Assembly (NCBI RefSeq): GCF_000715075.1
Contig: NC_134089.1
Coordinates: 110,119,157 to 110,183,156 of the forward strand
Length of the DNA: 64,000 bases
Direction: 5' to 3'
DNA from: Nicotiana tabacum
Lineage: Eukaryota > Streptophyta > Magnoliopsida > Solanales > Solanaceae
A model generated the notes under the pieces. That model did no database searches, was not told the DNA's origin, and was given only the letters and a program-made list of their open reading frames with translations. The position numbers and the translations under genes are program-made. Below, piece after piece: positions 22,207 to 34,211 of this stretch. The stretch's first letter is position 1. The number at the start of each line of letters is the position of its first letter.

Positions 22207-22322
22207 TATTTCCTTTTTCGCTTTGCATCGTTGCGGGCTACGAGGAGAAAACTGAAAAGTGGGGGCAAGTGCACAAATAGTCATTTTCAGAGATACTATT
22301 TAGAGATTAGCCATAACTTATT
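22207..22322 (+). repeat. Second copy of the 19840 repeat, truncated
   Basis: Matches 19840-19957 and then stops where a retrotransposon integrase fragment begins. Confidence 0.7.
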
Positions 22323-22624
22323 AAAGGGTCCGCGATGTGTCTTGCATAGTTGGGAAGAAGGTTCTACTGAAGGTTTCACCCATGAAGGGTGTTATGAGAT
22401 TTGGAAAGAAGGGAAAATTGAGTCCTCGGTTCATTGGGCCTTTTGAGGTGCTTCAGAGGATTGGAGAGGTGGCTTATGAGCTTGTTTTGCCACCCAGTTT
22501 ATCGAGCGTGCATCCGATATTTCATGTTTCTATGTTCCAGAAGTATATTGAAGACCCGTCTCATATTCTAGATTTCAACACGGTTCAGTTAGAGGGTGAT
22601 TTTACCTATGATGTGCACATATAG
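22323..22624 (+). pseudogene. Gypsy integrase C-terminal fragment
   Basis: One open frame encodes KVSPMKGVMRFGKKGKLSPR, then FIGPFEVLQRIGEVAYEL, PPSLSSVHPIFHVSMFQKYI and DPSHILDFNTVQLEGDFTYD. This is the conserved tail of Ty3/gypsy chromovirus integrase just before the chromodomain. It resembles 29334-28978 of the full element but is not an exact copy. It starts and ends abruptly, with GTGCACA(A/T)ATAGTCATT on both sides (22268 and 22613). It is a stray fragment, not a complete element. Confidence 0.85.
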
Positions 22625-22711
22625 TCATTCTCAGGTGGTAGATATTTCACCATTGTTAGGCTGATTCTGTCAACTGTCACTTTGTTCAACCAATCCCTTG
22701 AGTGTGAAATT

Positions 22712-23148
22712 TAAAAATAGTTAGATTTACACGTGATAATTGAAAAATAGCCACAGTTTTAAAAATAATCGAAATTTAGTTACTTTTCATATAAAGATAA
22801 ATTTGAATGAAAACATTGTTCAAAATCTTGAAAACATTCCAGCATAATATATTGGAGCTCGAATTTTTTTCTGTGAACTTCCAGCATAATATACTGGAGT
22901 TCCAACATAATATGTTGGAAGTTCATATATAAGTGCTTCAATCTCCAGTATATTATGCTGAAACTTTCCGCGTGCTGGAGTTCCAGCATAATATACTGGA
23001 AGTTCATACACAAGTGATCTAATCTCCATTATATTATGCTGGAACTTTCCGTATTGCAGCAAAATAGTGGCTGTTTTTTAATAACTTTGCAGACGCTGAC
23101 TATTTTTCAATTACTAGTCCGAAAAACTAGTTAGCCCATGCTATTTTA
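22712..23148 (-). mobile_element. Palindrome-rich MITE, copy B (inverted)
   Basis: Reverse-complement copy of 20229-20663. It starts TAAAAATAGTTAGATTTACA and ends with AGCCCATGCTATTTTA. The dyad region is 22838-23045, with words such as CCAGCATAATATACTGG. The frames at 22780-23062 merely read through the dyads. Confidence 0.7.
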
Positions 23149-23164
23149 ATATCCCTTGAAGGCC

Positions 23165-24255
23165 AGGCCCATATTTGAAGAATCGCAAAAACCACTGGGC
23201 TTTTTGCGAATTGGCCCAAATCCTATGTATTTTCCATCCTTGTGAATTTTTTGGGCATTTGCATCTATACCCGCTTTTTGTGTCACGTTTTAACTTGTGC
23301 CCGCTTTACAAAAAAATTGCAAGCGTACCCACTTTTTCGCATAACTTCAGCATATAGGCCTGAAGTAGCAAAGGCAATCACGCAAAACTTCAGCATTTTA
23401 GTAGTCGGGCCTGAAGTTCAGCTCTAGAGCTGAAGTTTTTATTTTGTAACTAGCGAACTTCAGCTCCAGAGCTGATGTTTTTGTTTTGTAACACGCGAAC
23501 TTCAGCTCTAGAGCTGAAGTTTTCGTTTTTGTGTTTTTGTTTTGTAACTGGCAAACTTCAGTTCCAGAGCTGAAGTTTTTGTTTTTGTAACTGGCGAACT
23601 TCAGCTATAGAGCTGAAGTTTTTGTTTTGTAACTGGGGAGCTTCAGCTCTAGAGCTGAAGTTTTTGTCTTTGTAACTGGGATGGGAACTTCAGCTCTAGA
23701 GCTGAAGTTTTTGTTCTATATTTGATTAACTTCAGCTTGTTTTATGCTCTCATATTTTATGCTATCTGATCCAAACTCTTCTTTCTTTTGTCCAATATGT
23801 ATGCAGTATACAAGGTATCCGTAGTTTTCACTCACGTTTAAGTTTGTCAACGCATTGGTCTCAGCATCTTCGGGAATTAATCCTAGAGGAATCGAAGAAT
23901 TCTATCGAGACAACAACACAGAGCATAGCAGCTTGCTGGATTAAAATAACACAATTGTATTGTGTTGAAGCCTGCAAAACTAACATGTGTGGGTGAAGTG
24001 GTGATTAAACGAGACAAAATATATAACTTTAAGTAGTAAGAATTGGCACTCAATATTCTGACTGATATGAAAAACCACAAATGTTAAAACTGTTATCACT
24101 TAGAGACATATTTTTCCAGAGGATCGTTGTAGAAGAAGAAAGAAGAATACGAAGGAGGAGAAAAGGGCATGAAGTTGTTTAAAAAGTGGGTACAAGTTAA
24201 AAGTTTTTAAAAAAATCGGTATAAGTTAAATGGGGGCGACCAAATAGGGCGCCTC
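23165..24255. mobile_element. Hairpin-array MITE-like element
   Basis: The two ends share words in inverted order (TTTAACTTGTxCCC(G/A)CTTT near 23290 and its complement near 24190; TATACCxGxTTTTT). The interior has the hairpin array at 23416-23708. No transposase is seen. The exact ends and TSD are not resolved. The minus-strand frame at 24080-23883 has no recognisable content. Confidence 0.5.
23416..23708. repeat. Seven tandem hairpins, AACTTCAGCTCTAGAGCTGA-type
   Basis: Near-perfect 18-24 bp palindromes centred on CTCTAGAG at about 23426, 23468, 23510, 23566, 23609, 23651 and 23698, separated by TTTTTGTTTTGTAACTGG-like spacers. The period is 42-56 bp. Some copies carry one mismatch (CTCCAGAG, CTATAGAG). 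Confidence 0.9.
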
Positions 24256-25352
24256 GTGCTATTTTTACTGAATTTGTTTGGGTGAAATACAAAATAGGTC
24301 GATCGGTCAAAACTAATTATATTTACTAGCCAAAAGTATGTGTGTATATATATATATATAAAACACGAATAATTTATTCTAAATGTTGAATGACAAAAAT
24401 ATCCCCAAATATTGATCGACTTTTATAATCTTAAATATTTATATAATTTAAGGATATAATTGTAAATCACCTGAGACTAAAAAAAAATTCGATTTAAACT
24501 ATACATACACCACCTTCAAACTTGATTCTATACGGTAAAAGGTTATACCCGTATAAATTTCTTGGCTATATTGGCGGTTAATAGGTGAAGGCTATATAGA
24601 CTGACGGTGAGTGACAAATTATCCAGATAATCAGTTATCTAATGTAGTAGGAGTACGAGTAATTTTTGTCCAAAGAGAATTAGGACAAAATATGTTTTTT
24701 TTTTTTTTTTTAATGTTGTTTGTTAAAAGATAAACAAAGAAGAAGATATTGTCTCCTGATTAAGAAATTCTATAGAGGGAGGTTATTAAGTTTTTTTTTT
24801 TTTAATATATATTTCTGTTGATTTTGTTTGGATTATCCATAAACTTTGTATACACTTTTCTTCTTTATTTTATGTAAGTGATTATGGTAAAAAAAATCTA
24901 ATCAACTTAATAATTCTATGCCAAAGCTCACATGAGATTTGTACCGCGGAGGCGAATTTAATCATCCTATTATTTTAATCATAATATTTTATTTATAATT
25001 TATAGAATAATATTCTATGAAATTTCTAAATTTCAGGTATGTGCTTTGACCCACTCTCTAAGTTCTATAACATATTTTAGATTTTGAAAAGAGTAATACC
25101 ACAGTCTACGTATAAACCCAATTAAATTCACCTTAAAAGTGTTGATTTTCATGCCAGAAATAAAAGTAATACCAAGAAGAGAAGAAAAACAAAGAGCCAA
25201 ATAGCTGAAGTACCTCGCCGGTCTCTTAATACTTCAAATATGGACAATGTTTGTCCAACTCAAAGTGAAATGTTATGATATGATATGACTTCCATATACT
25301 TGAATTAAAATATACCATCGTATCACAAATATATTAAAACTATTATATTCTT
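24256..25352. other. AT-rich stretch without genes
   Basis: Includes a (TA)n run at about 24347-24361 and long T runs at 24693 and 24790. I see no supported coding or element ends. Confidence 0.5.
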
Positions 25353-25900
25353 AGGGGTTGTTTGGTTGGCAAATAAGTTATTCCAAAATTAAGGGCATGT
25401 TTGGCCATAAATTTTTTCTTTACCTTTTTTCGAAATTTTTTAATTTTTTTTTGGAATCAATGTTTGGTCATAAAAAATTTCAAATTTCATTTGAAGATGA
25501 ATTTTGAAATTTTTCAAAAATTTGAAAAACTCCAAAAAAAAAACGTTTTTCAAAATTTTCACGTCAAAGCACTTGCAAAAATTCAAAAACATGTCCAAAT
25601 TGAATTTAGTTCAAACACAACTCTAATTTTCAAATATCATTTTTACTTGAATTTTTTTTATACTTTTTTCCTGAATTTCACAATTCTTATGTCTAAATGC
25701 CCACCAATTATCACGGGATTAATTATCCCGAGATAGTTATCTCACCCTCTCATAGGGATAAAATACCATTACAATCCTTGGATAATTAATCCTGGAATTG
25801 GTTATACCGCTATTTTATTCCAATCAAACATAAAATAAACTCATCTCAAATTTGATCTCATGACTAATTATCCTATATCCTCATACCAAATGAGCCCTCA
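25353..25900. mobile_element. MITE interrupted by a second MITE
   Basis: The outer left end GGGGTTGTTTGGTTGGC and right end CCAAATGAGCCCTC form imperfect inverted termini, with ATTATCC/GGATAAT words inside. A second element with its own termini sits at 25393-25702. TSDs not resolved. Confidence 0.55.
25393..25702. mobile_element. Inner MITE
   Basis: Starts GGGCATGTTTGGCCATAA and ends TTATGTCTAAATGCCC, inverted termini typical of a common plant MITE. The body is rich in TTTTTCAAATTT-like inverted words. The 111-codon frame starting at 25401 is low-complexity read-through. Confidence 0.65.
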
Positions 25901-25915
25901 GTGTCTTTAAAATTT

Positions 25916-25920
25916 TAATT
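25916..25920. other. Target-site duplication TAATT, left
   Basis: Identical to 37282-37286 on the far side of the gypsy element. Confidence 0.85.
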
Positions 25921-26664
25921 TGTCACGACTCGGAATTCCCACCCTCGGGAGTCGTGATAGCGCCTACTCGTAGAAGTTAGGCAAGCCATGAACTTAGAAA
26001 CCACTAACTCATTCGTTTTTATACATGTTTCGCCAGTTAAATAATCAATGATTAAGCATTTAAATGACAGCGGAAAATAAAATTTAGCGAAAGTCTTAAA
26101 TAAATATGAAATCCAAATATCTAGAAACCAATACATGTCTCTACCCAGAACCTGATGTCACATCATCCACGGACTACTAAGAATACTACATACATCAGTT
26201 TGAAAGAAAGATAACACTGTCTGTCTCAAATACATGAGATAACAGAATATAAAATAGATAGAGTAGACGCCGGGCCTGCGGATGCCTGCAAGACTACCTC
26301 GGTGTCTAGGTGGACTAAAGGCTGGCTCCCGAGCTAATGTTGCTGCTCAAACGCTGCTCCGGTATCTGCACATAAGTGAAGAGTGTAGCATCAGCACAAC
26401 CGACCCCATGTGCTAATAAGTGTCTGGCCTAACCTTGGCGAGGTAGTGATGAGGCTAGGACCAGACTCCAGATAAACCTGTGCAGTTATAAAATATATAT
26501 GGCGGAAAAAGTAAACAGGTAATAAGCAATCAAAGTTGGGGAAGGGGAACATGCTTCGGGGGTAGCAGATAAAACAGAATATCAAAGAATAATAAGGAAA
26601 CTACAATTCTTCTAACACGGATAAAAAGAAATAAGGCAACTTTCACTTTCAGTTTCATCTTGTT

Positions 26665-26970
26665 GCAGGCGTGCAACCCGATCCCATTTCATTATATCTT
26701 GTGGAAGGCGTACCACCCGCTTCTATTTCATTATATCTCGTGGTAGGCGTACCACCCGCTCCCATTTCATTATATCTCATGGTAGGCGTACCACCCGCTC
26801 CCATTTCATTATATCTCGTGGTAGGTGTACCACCCGCTCCCATTTCATCGATCTTGTGGTAGGCGTACCACCCGCTCCCATTTCATCATATCTTGTGGCA
26901 GGCGTACCACCCGCTCCCATTTCCTTATATCTTGTGGTAGGCGTACCACCTGCTCTCATTTACAAGTCAT
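26665..26970 (-). repeat. 39-bp minisatellite in the 3' LTR, about 8 units
   Basis: Unit built from GTAGGCGTACCACCCGCTCC followed by CATTTCATTATATCTCGTG. The first unit is divergent. Since 39 is a multiple of 3, frames stay open (GAGGTPTTRYNEM repeats), which is not evidence of a gene. The other LTR has about 10 units. Confidence 0.9.
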
Positions 26971-27907
26971 CACAAAATTTCAAGAAATCCCGGAGGGAAC
27001 AAAAATAATATAATAACTTCCTGGCAAGGGAACAACAATATCGAAACAGTCATCCCGGCAAGGGAGAATCAGCTATAACCAAATCCTAACTCATTTTGTA
27101 CTTAGCTCAATTAATGACAATACTCAATCATAACTAAGATCTACGAGGATAAAATCAATCTTTACTCAATATAAGAGATTATTAATTAAAGCATCTGAAG
27201 TGTCATCTAAGAGCACAACAACGTTCAAATTTAAGACTCACGGCCATGCTCCACAGCAACGTATAGATACTCGTCACCATGCCTATACGTCGCACTCAAC
27301 AAGAAGCAAGTAGCAAAAAAGACTCAAGTCCTAATCCCTTAAGCTGAGGTTAGACCGAACACTTACCTCGAACTTTCACGGCCAACTCAAGCCTCGAACA
27401 CCGCTTTTCCTCTCAAATTCAGCTCCAACCCAATCGAATCTATACATAATTGACTCAATATCATCAATAAGTGCTAAACAATCCAATTCCAATGTTCAAT
27501 TATAACTTTCTAATGACTCTTCCCAAAATCCGAAAAATCGACCCCGGGCCCGCTTGGTCAAACACGAGGTTCGGACCAAAACTTGATCACCCATTCGCCC
27601 ACGAGCCCGAGTATATAATTTGTTTTCAAATCCGATCCCAAAACGAGGTCTAAATCACAAATAATCAAAAAGCCCTAACTCTACCCAAATCCCTAATTTC
27701 TACCCTTAATTATATTTTTTAGGCCTAAAAATCTAGTGGATGTTGATAGAAAATGAAGAAAACAAGTTAAAGATTACTTACCCAAGAGAGTATGGTGAAG
27801 AGAAGCTTCAAAAATCGCCTAAGAGCTTTGAAGAAGAAGAGGTTTGTGAAATTTTTATAAAATCCTGAAAGTGTTCTGTTTTTGGCCTTTTTAAAATCAC
27901 TGGGCGA

Positions 27908-28250
27908 AAATGCCCTTCGCGTTCGCGACTGACCCTTCGCGTTCGCGACTGACCCTTCGCGTTCGTGATGGTCAGGTTGGGTGAGCCTTCACGTTCGCGT
28001 ACACGGGCTCATGTTCGCGGAGAGTAATCTCCTCGAGCCTTCGCGTTCGCGTAAGACAACTACCCCACCCCCTGCCCAGGCCCATTTGGCCTTCGCGTTC
28101 GCGTGGCCAGGACCGTATTCGCGAAGGGTTATCCCTCCCCAAAGCCTCGCATTCGCGACCTGAGCTACGCGTTCGCGTAGAAAGAAATTCCTTCAGCAAG
28201 AATTAACCCATCGCGTTCACGTGGGTACTCCCGCGAACGCGAAGAAGGAA
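27908..28250 (-). repeat. TTCGCGTTCGCG cluster in the 3' LTR
   Basis: About ten occurrences of (CC)TTCGCGTTCGCG or its complement, including three tandem 20-bp units at 27909-27967 that alternate with GACTGACC. It is strikingly CpG-rich against an AT-rich background. The matching cluster in the other LTR (36285-36600) has only two of the tandem units. Confidence 0.85.
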
Positions 28251-28967
28251 GTACCAGAAATCCAACAGCTGAGAAACATGCAACATTTTCTAAATCCGAA
28301 ACACATTCGAATCACACCCGATCCCTCGGGGCTCCTAACCAAACACATGTACTAACTGAACAACTTCATACGAACTTATCCGCGCGATCAAATTGCCAAA
28401 ATAACCTCAAAAACAATGAATCAAACCTCAAAATCAAAGGATTTTTCTCAAACTTCATAAAACATCAACTTTAGCAATTTAGGTCCGAATCACGTCAAAC
28501 GGACTCCGTTTTCAACCAGATTTTACAGAAATGACTTAAACCATATATCAGACCTGTATCGAGCGCCGAAACTAAAATACGGGCCCGATACTATCACTTT
28601 CTAATCAGATTTCATTTCAAAATTCCTTAAACAGTTTCAGAAAATAATTTTACTTAAAAATTCATTTCTCGGGCTTGGGACCTCGGAATTCTATTCCGGG
28701 CATACGTCCAAGTCCCATATTTTTCTACGGACCCTCCGGGACCGTCAAATCACGGGTCCGGGTCCGTTTACCTAAAATATTGACCAATGTCAAATTTATT
28801 CATTTTAAACTCAAATTTCATCATTTTTCACAGAATTTCATATTTAAGCTTTCCGGCTACGCGCCTGAACTATGCACGCAAATCGAGGCAACTCTAAATG
28901 AGGTTTTCAAGGCCTTGGAAGCACATAATGCAATTAAAAAAAGGTGATGACCCTTTGGGTCGTCACG

Positions 28968-28979
28968 TTCTCCACCTCT
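28968..28979 (-). other. Polypurine tract of the gypsy element
   Basis: The minus strand reads AGAGGTGGAGAA directly before the LTR start. Correct place for plus-strand priming. Confidence 0.75.
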
Positions 28980-31900
28980 AAAACAATCGTTCGCCCTCGA
29001 ACGGATAGAAGAAAGAAGTACCTGAGTCGGAAAAAAGATGAGGATATTGGCTCCGCATATCAGACTCGGACTCCCAGGTCGATACCTCAGGAGGCTGACC
29101 TCTCCACTGAACACGAACAGAAGGAAAACTCTTCGACCTCAACTGTCGAACCTGCCAGTCTAGAATAGCCACCGGCTCCTCCTCATAAGACAAGTCCTTG
29201 TCGAACTGGACAGTGCTGAAATCTAACACGTGGGATAGATTGTCGTGATACTTCCGAAGCATGGACACATGAAACACTGGATGCACGACTGATAAGCTCG
29301 GCGGCAATGCAAGTCTATAAGCTACCTCTCCCATCGATCAAGAATCTCAAACAGGCCAATGAACCTAGGGCTAAGCTTGCCCTTCTTCCCAAATCTCATC
29401 ACGCCCTTCATAGGTGACACTCGGAGCAATACTCGCTCACCAACCATGAAAGCCACATCTCAAACTTGCGGTCTGCATAACTCTTTTACCTGGACTAAGC
29501 TGTACAAAGCCTATCCTGAATAATTCTGACCTTGTCCAAGGCCTCCTGAACTAGATCTGTACCCAACAACCGAGCCTCTCCCGGCTCAAACCATCCAACT
29601 GGAGATCGACACCGCCTACCATATAAAGCCTCATAAGGAGCCATCTGGATACTCGACTGGTAGCTGTTGTTGTAGGCAAACTCTGCTAAAGGCAAGAACT
29701 GATCCCACGAACCTCCAAAGTCAATAACACAAGCTCGGAGCATATCCTCCAATATCTGAATAGTCCACTCGGACTGCCCGTCCGTCTGAGGATGAAATGT
29801 TGTACTCAACTCAACCTGGGTGCCTAACTCTTGCTGAACTTCTCTCCAGAAACGCGAAGTAAACTGCGTACCTCGGTCCGAAATGATAGATACCGGCACA
29901 CCATGAAAGCGAACAATCTCCCAGATATAGATCTCAGCTAACCTCTCGGATGAATAAGAGATTGCCACAGGAATCAAATGCACTGACTTGGTCAGCCTAT
30001 CAACAATGACTTAAACTGCGTCGAACTTCTTCTGAGTTAGCGGAAGTCCAGTAACGAAGTCCATAGTGATCCGCTCCCACTTCCACTCGGGAAGCTCAAT
30101 CCTCTGAAACAATCCACCAGGCCTCTGATGCTCATACTTAACCTGCTGACAATTCAAACACCGAGCTACATATGCTACAATATCCTTCTTCATTCTACGC
30201 CACCAATAATGCTGCCGCAAATCCTGATACATCTTCGCGGCGCCCGGATGAATAGAGTACCTGGAGCTATGGGCCTCCTCTAAAATCAACTCTCGAAGCT
30301 CATCCATATTAGGCACACAAACTCGACCCTGCAATATCAAAACTCCATCATCACCTAAGGTAACCTGCTTGGCACCTCCACGCTGCACCGTGTCTCTAAG
30401 GACACACAAATGAGGATCATCATGCTGCCGATTATGGATACGCTCCAATAAAGAAAAACGAGCGACCGTGCAAGCTAATACACGACTAGGCTCAGAAATA
30501 TCCAACCTCACAAACCGATTGGCCAAAGCCTGAACATCCAAGGCAAGCGGTCTCTCACCGACCGGAATATAAGCAAGACTGCCCATACTGGCTGACTTCC
30601 TACTTAAGGCATCGGCCACCACATTGGCCTTTCCCAGGTGATATAAGATAGTGATATCATAATCTTTCAACAACTCCAACCACCTCCTCTGCCTCAAATT
30701 CAACTCTTTTTTCTTGAACAAATACTGAAGACTCTTATGATCCGTGAACACCTCACACGCCACGCCATACAGATAGTGCCTCCAAATCTTCAATGTGTGA
30801 ACAATGGCTGCCAACTCTAAATCATGAACCGGATAGTTCTTCTCATGAATCTTCAACTACATCGAAGCATAGGTAATGACTTTGCCATCCTGCATCAACA
30901 CTGCACCAAGCCCAATACGAGATGCATCATAATAAACTGTATAAGGCCCTGAACCTGTGGGCAAAACCAACACCGGTGCCATAGTCAGAGCTGTCTTGAG
31001 CTTCTGAAAGCTCGCCTCACACTCGTCCGACCATCTGAACTGGGTACCTTTCTGGGTCAACCTGGTCATCGGGGCTGCAATAGATGAAAATCCCTCCATG
31101 AACCGACGATAGTAGCCTGCCAATCCCAAGAAACTCCGAATCTCTGTAGCTGATGCTGGTCTAGGCCAGTTCTTGACTGCCTCAATCTTCTTCAGATCAA
31201 CATGAATACCCTCTGCTGACACAACATGACCCAGGAATGCAACTGAACTCAACCAGAACTCACACTTTGAGAACTTAACATATAACTGACTATCCTTCAA
31301 AGTCTGAAGAATCACTCTGATATGCTGCTCGTACTCCTCCTGGCTACGGGAATATATCAAAATATCATCAATGAAGACGATCACGAACGAGTCCAAATAA
31401 GGCCTGAACACTCGGTTTATCAAATCCATCAAAGTAGCTGGGGCATTTGTCAACCCGAATGACATAACCAAGAACTCATAATGCTCGTACCGAGTGCGGA
31501 ATGCTATCTTAGGGACATCAAATGCCTTAATCCTCAACTGATGACAGCCAGATCTCAAGTCAATCTTTGAAAATACTTTGGCACCCTAAAGCTGATCGAA
31601 CAAATCATCAATCCTCGGCAGTGGATACTTATTCTTGATTGTAACCTTTTTCAACTACCGGTAATCAATGCACATTCTCATCGAACCATCCTTTTTCTTA
31701 ACGAACATCACCGGCACACCCCAAAGCGAAACACTGGGCCTAATGAAACCCTTCTCAAGCAAGTCTTGCAACTGCTCCTTCAACTCTTTCAACTCTAGTG
31801 GGGCCATGCGATATGGCAGAATAGAAATAGGCTGAGTGCCCAGAGCCAAATCGATGCAGAAATCAATATCCCTGTCGGGTGGCATCCCCGACAGGTCTGA

Positions 31901-32386
31901 AGGGAAAACCTCAGGAAACTCACGAACCACAGGCACAAAATCAATAGAGGGAACCTCAGCACTGGAATCACGAACATAAGCCAAATAGGCCAAACACCCC
32001 TTCTCGACCATACGCCGAGCCTTCACATACGAAATAACACTGCGGGTAGAATGACCAAGAGTCCCTCTCCACTCTAAACAGGGCAAATCTGTTAAGGTTA
32101 AGGTCACAGTCTTGGCATGGCAATCCAAGATAGCGTGGTACGGGGATAACCAGTCCATCCTCAATATAACTTCGAAATCGACCATGTCTAGAAGCAACAA
32201 ATCCACGCGAGTCTCAAGACCCCCGATCACCACAATACAAGAACGATGGACTCGATTAACCACACTAGAATCACCCATCAGTGTAGACACATAAACAGAA
32301 TCACTCAATGAATCACTAGGCATGATCAGATACGGTGCAAAATAAGACGACACATACGAGTACGTAGACCCTGAATCAAATAGCAC
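28978..32386 (-). pseudogene. pol: Gypsy pol: protease, RT, RNase H, integrase, chromodomain
   Basis: One frame runs from 32386 to 29495, broken by stops at 31655, 31586, 30857 and 30011. Protease: LFDSGSTYSYVS, with the active-site Asp near 32377 and a damaged flap-side motif (VILRMDWL). Reverse transcriptase: KKKDGSMRMCIDYR, then the catalytic FIDD box at 31375-31364. RNase H: a VYYDAS word near 30935 and FTDHKSL near 30745. Integrase: HHCC finger ([10 protein letters not shown]...CLNC) and the D-D-E residues, with ISDRGTQF near 29878 and the Glu near 29770. After a frame change, 29334-28978 gives PPSLSVVHPVFHVSML and a chromodomain (ILDWQVRQLRSK, VQWRGQPPEVSTWE). Three of the four listed stops are TAG where family members commonly have Gln. 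Confidence 0.93.
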
Positions 32387-34016
32387 CGAAGCATATCTGT
32401 CACAAACCAGAATAATACCTGTAATGACTGCATCTGAAGCCTCAGCCTTGGGCCTGGATGGAAGGGCGTAACATCGAGGCTGGGCCCCACCACCCTAAAC
32501 TACCTCTCTGGGATAGCCTGTTGCTGGCTGGCCTCCACCTCTGGCGGCCTGAGCTCCACCTTTAGGACCTCTACCTCCACCTCGAGCACCTCTACCCCCA
32601 CCCCTAGCTGACTGGGTGGCCTGTGGAACACCTGGGGCCTGAACTATAGCACGAGAACCCTGATGCGGAGAACTGCTCGAAGCTCGAGGGCAATACCTAG
32701 CAATGTGCCTCGTGTCACCACAAGTAAAACAAGCCCTCAGCTATTGGGGCTGACGACCCTGGAAAATCTGAAGCGGTGGTGCACTGATAGGTGCTGGTGG
32801 TGCACTAAAGGACTATTGATCAGAATACTGTATCAGAGAACCACGGCTACTAGAAGCACCGTGAGAAACCTGAAGAGCTGACTGAAAGGGCCTAGGAGGA
32901 TGGCCTCTACCATATGAATCTCTACCTCCAGACGAGGTACCACTGAATCTGCCTGAATGACGGGGCCTCTTATCCGACCTATAACCACCTCCCTGCGACA
33001 GAACCATCTCAACTCTGCGGGCCACATTGGCCACCTCCTGAAAGGTGATCTCATTCCCAGTATCCTTATCCATGTGAAGATGAATAGGCTGAATCAGACC
33101 ATCAATAAACCTCCCCACCCTCTTTCTCTCGGTAGGTAGTCTGACAAGAGCATGGCGAGCTAAGTAATGAACTTTGTCTCATACTGGGTAACAATCACGG
33201 AACCCTGCTGGAGGCGCTCAAATTGCCTCCGATAGGCCTCTCTCTGAGTAATGGGGAGAAACTTCTCCAGAAACAACACTGAAAACTACTCCCAAGCCAA
33301 GGCTGGCGAACCGGCTAGTCTAGCTAAGCAATAATCCCTCCACCAAGTCTTGGCGGATCCAGACAAGCGAAATATAGCAAAATCAACCCCATTGGTCTCA
33401 ACAATACCCATGTTCCTAAGAACCTCTTAGTAACTGTATAGAAAATCCTGGGGATCCTCAGAAGAAGCACCGTTGAAAGTAGTAGTGAAGATCTTGGTGA
33501 ACCTATCCAGTCTCCACAAAGCATCGACATACATGGCTGTTATGTCGCCGGTCTGAGCTACTACACCCGGCTGGACTGCCCCAACTGGCTGAACGTTGGA
33601 GTCTGAGTCTGAGGAGCCACCTACTTCAGAGTGCGAGTAGCAGGAGTCTGAGCCCCTCCTCCAACCTGAGAGACGGCTGGTGCTACAGGAAGCAAACCTG
33701 CTCGGGTGACACTCTCTATGAGGCTCACTAATCGGACCAGAGCATCCTGAAGAACTGGGGTAGCAATAAACCCTTTCGGGACCTGAGTTGGGCCCACCGG
33801 AACCACTGGGGCTGGAACCTCCTCGTCAAAATCAACCTGAGGCTCCTCCACTGGTGCTGCTGCTCGGGGCTGAGCTCTGCCCCTACCTCGGCCTCTAGCA
33901 CGGCCTCGGCCTCGCCCTCTATCACGGCCTCGACCTCGCCCTCTGCCCCTCGTAAGAGCTGCTGCTGGGGGCTCGGGCTGCTGAGCGATAGATGAGGAAG
34001 CGCGTGTTCTCGCCAT
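32387..34016 (-). pseudogene. gag: Gypsy gag, fragmented
   Basis: The start at 34016 (MARTRASSS) is followed by a low-complexity Gly/Arg run (about 33945-33860) and an acidic/proline segment, with a stop at 33621. The capsid-like core is readable only by switching frame (MYVDALWRLDRFTKIF near 33540, SGSAKTWWRDYCLARL near 33350). 33118-32813 is open again (MGRFIDGLIQPIHLHMD) in the pol frame. A CCHC zinc knuckle, CFTCGDTRHIARYC, lies at about 32735-32691. Multiple stops (for example a TAA near 33430) show it is dead. Confidence 0.85.
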
Positions 34017-34199
34017 CTACGAAAGAACAGAGTAGGAAGGCAATCGGTATTGAGAAACAAAACCGCACAACAAAAAAGAACAAATGTAAAATTTTCCTAA
34101 CTCTGTAGCCTCTGGGTGGGTTAAATACAGACATCTCCGTACCGATCCCCCAGACTCTACTGAGCTTGTCCGTGAATTGTAAGACCTATGTAACCTAGA

Positions 34200-34211
34200 G
34201 CTCTGATACCA
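34200..34211 (-). other. Primer-binding site (initiator tRNA-Met type)
   Basis: The minus strand reads TGGTATCAGAGC three bases inside the LTR end. This is the standard plant PBS complementary to initiator tRNA-Met. Confidence 0.92.

Larger units (their letters stand above)
25921..28967 (-). repeat. 3' LTR of the gypsy element
   Basis: Plus-strand ends TGTCACGACTCGG and GGGTCGTCACG. The final G replaces the A seen in the other LTR, so the terminal dinucleotide is mutated here. It aligns along its whole length with 34215-37281 with small differences. Internal landmarks: a 39-bp minisatellite (26665-26970), CCCGGCAAGGGA words (27000-27070) and a TTCGCGTTCGCG cluster (27908-28250). Confidence 0.92.

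Noticed and set aside
23416..23708. CRISPR-like array of palindromic repeats
   Set aside because: The sequence is plant nuclear DNA, the spacers are nearly identical T-rich sequence rather than unique, and the repeats are full palindromes in a MITE-like element.
25401..25736. 111-codon plus-strand frame rich in Phe
   Set aside because: It lies inside the nested MITE and consists of inverted TTTTTCAAATTT-like words. No protein family resemblance.
26655..27013. GAGGTPTTRYNEM-repeat frames in the LTR
   Set aside because: The minisatellite unit is 39 bp, so any frame through it repeats. It lies in an LTR.
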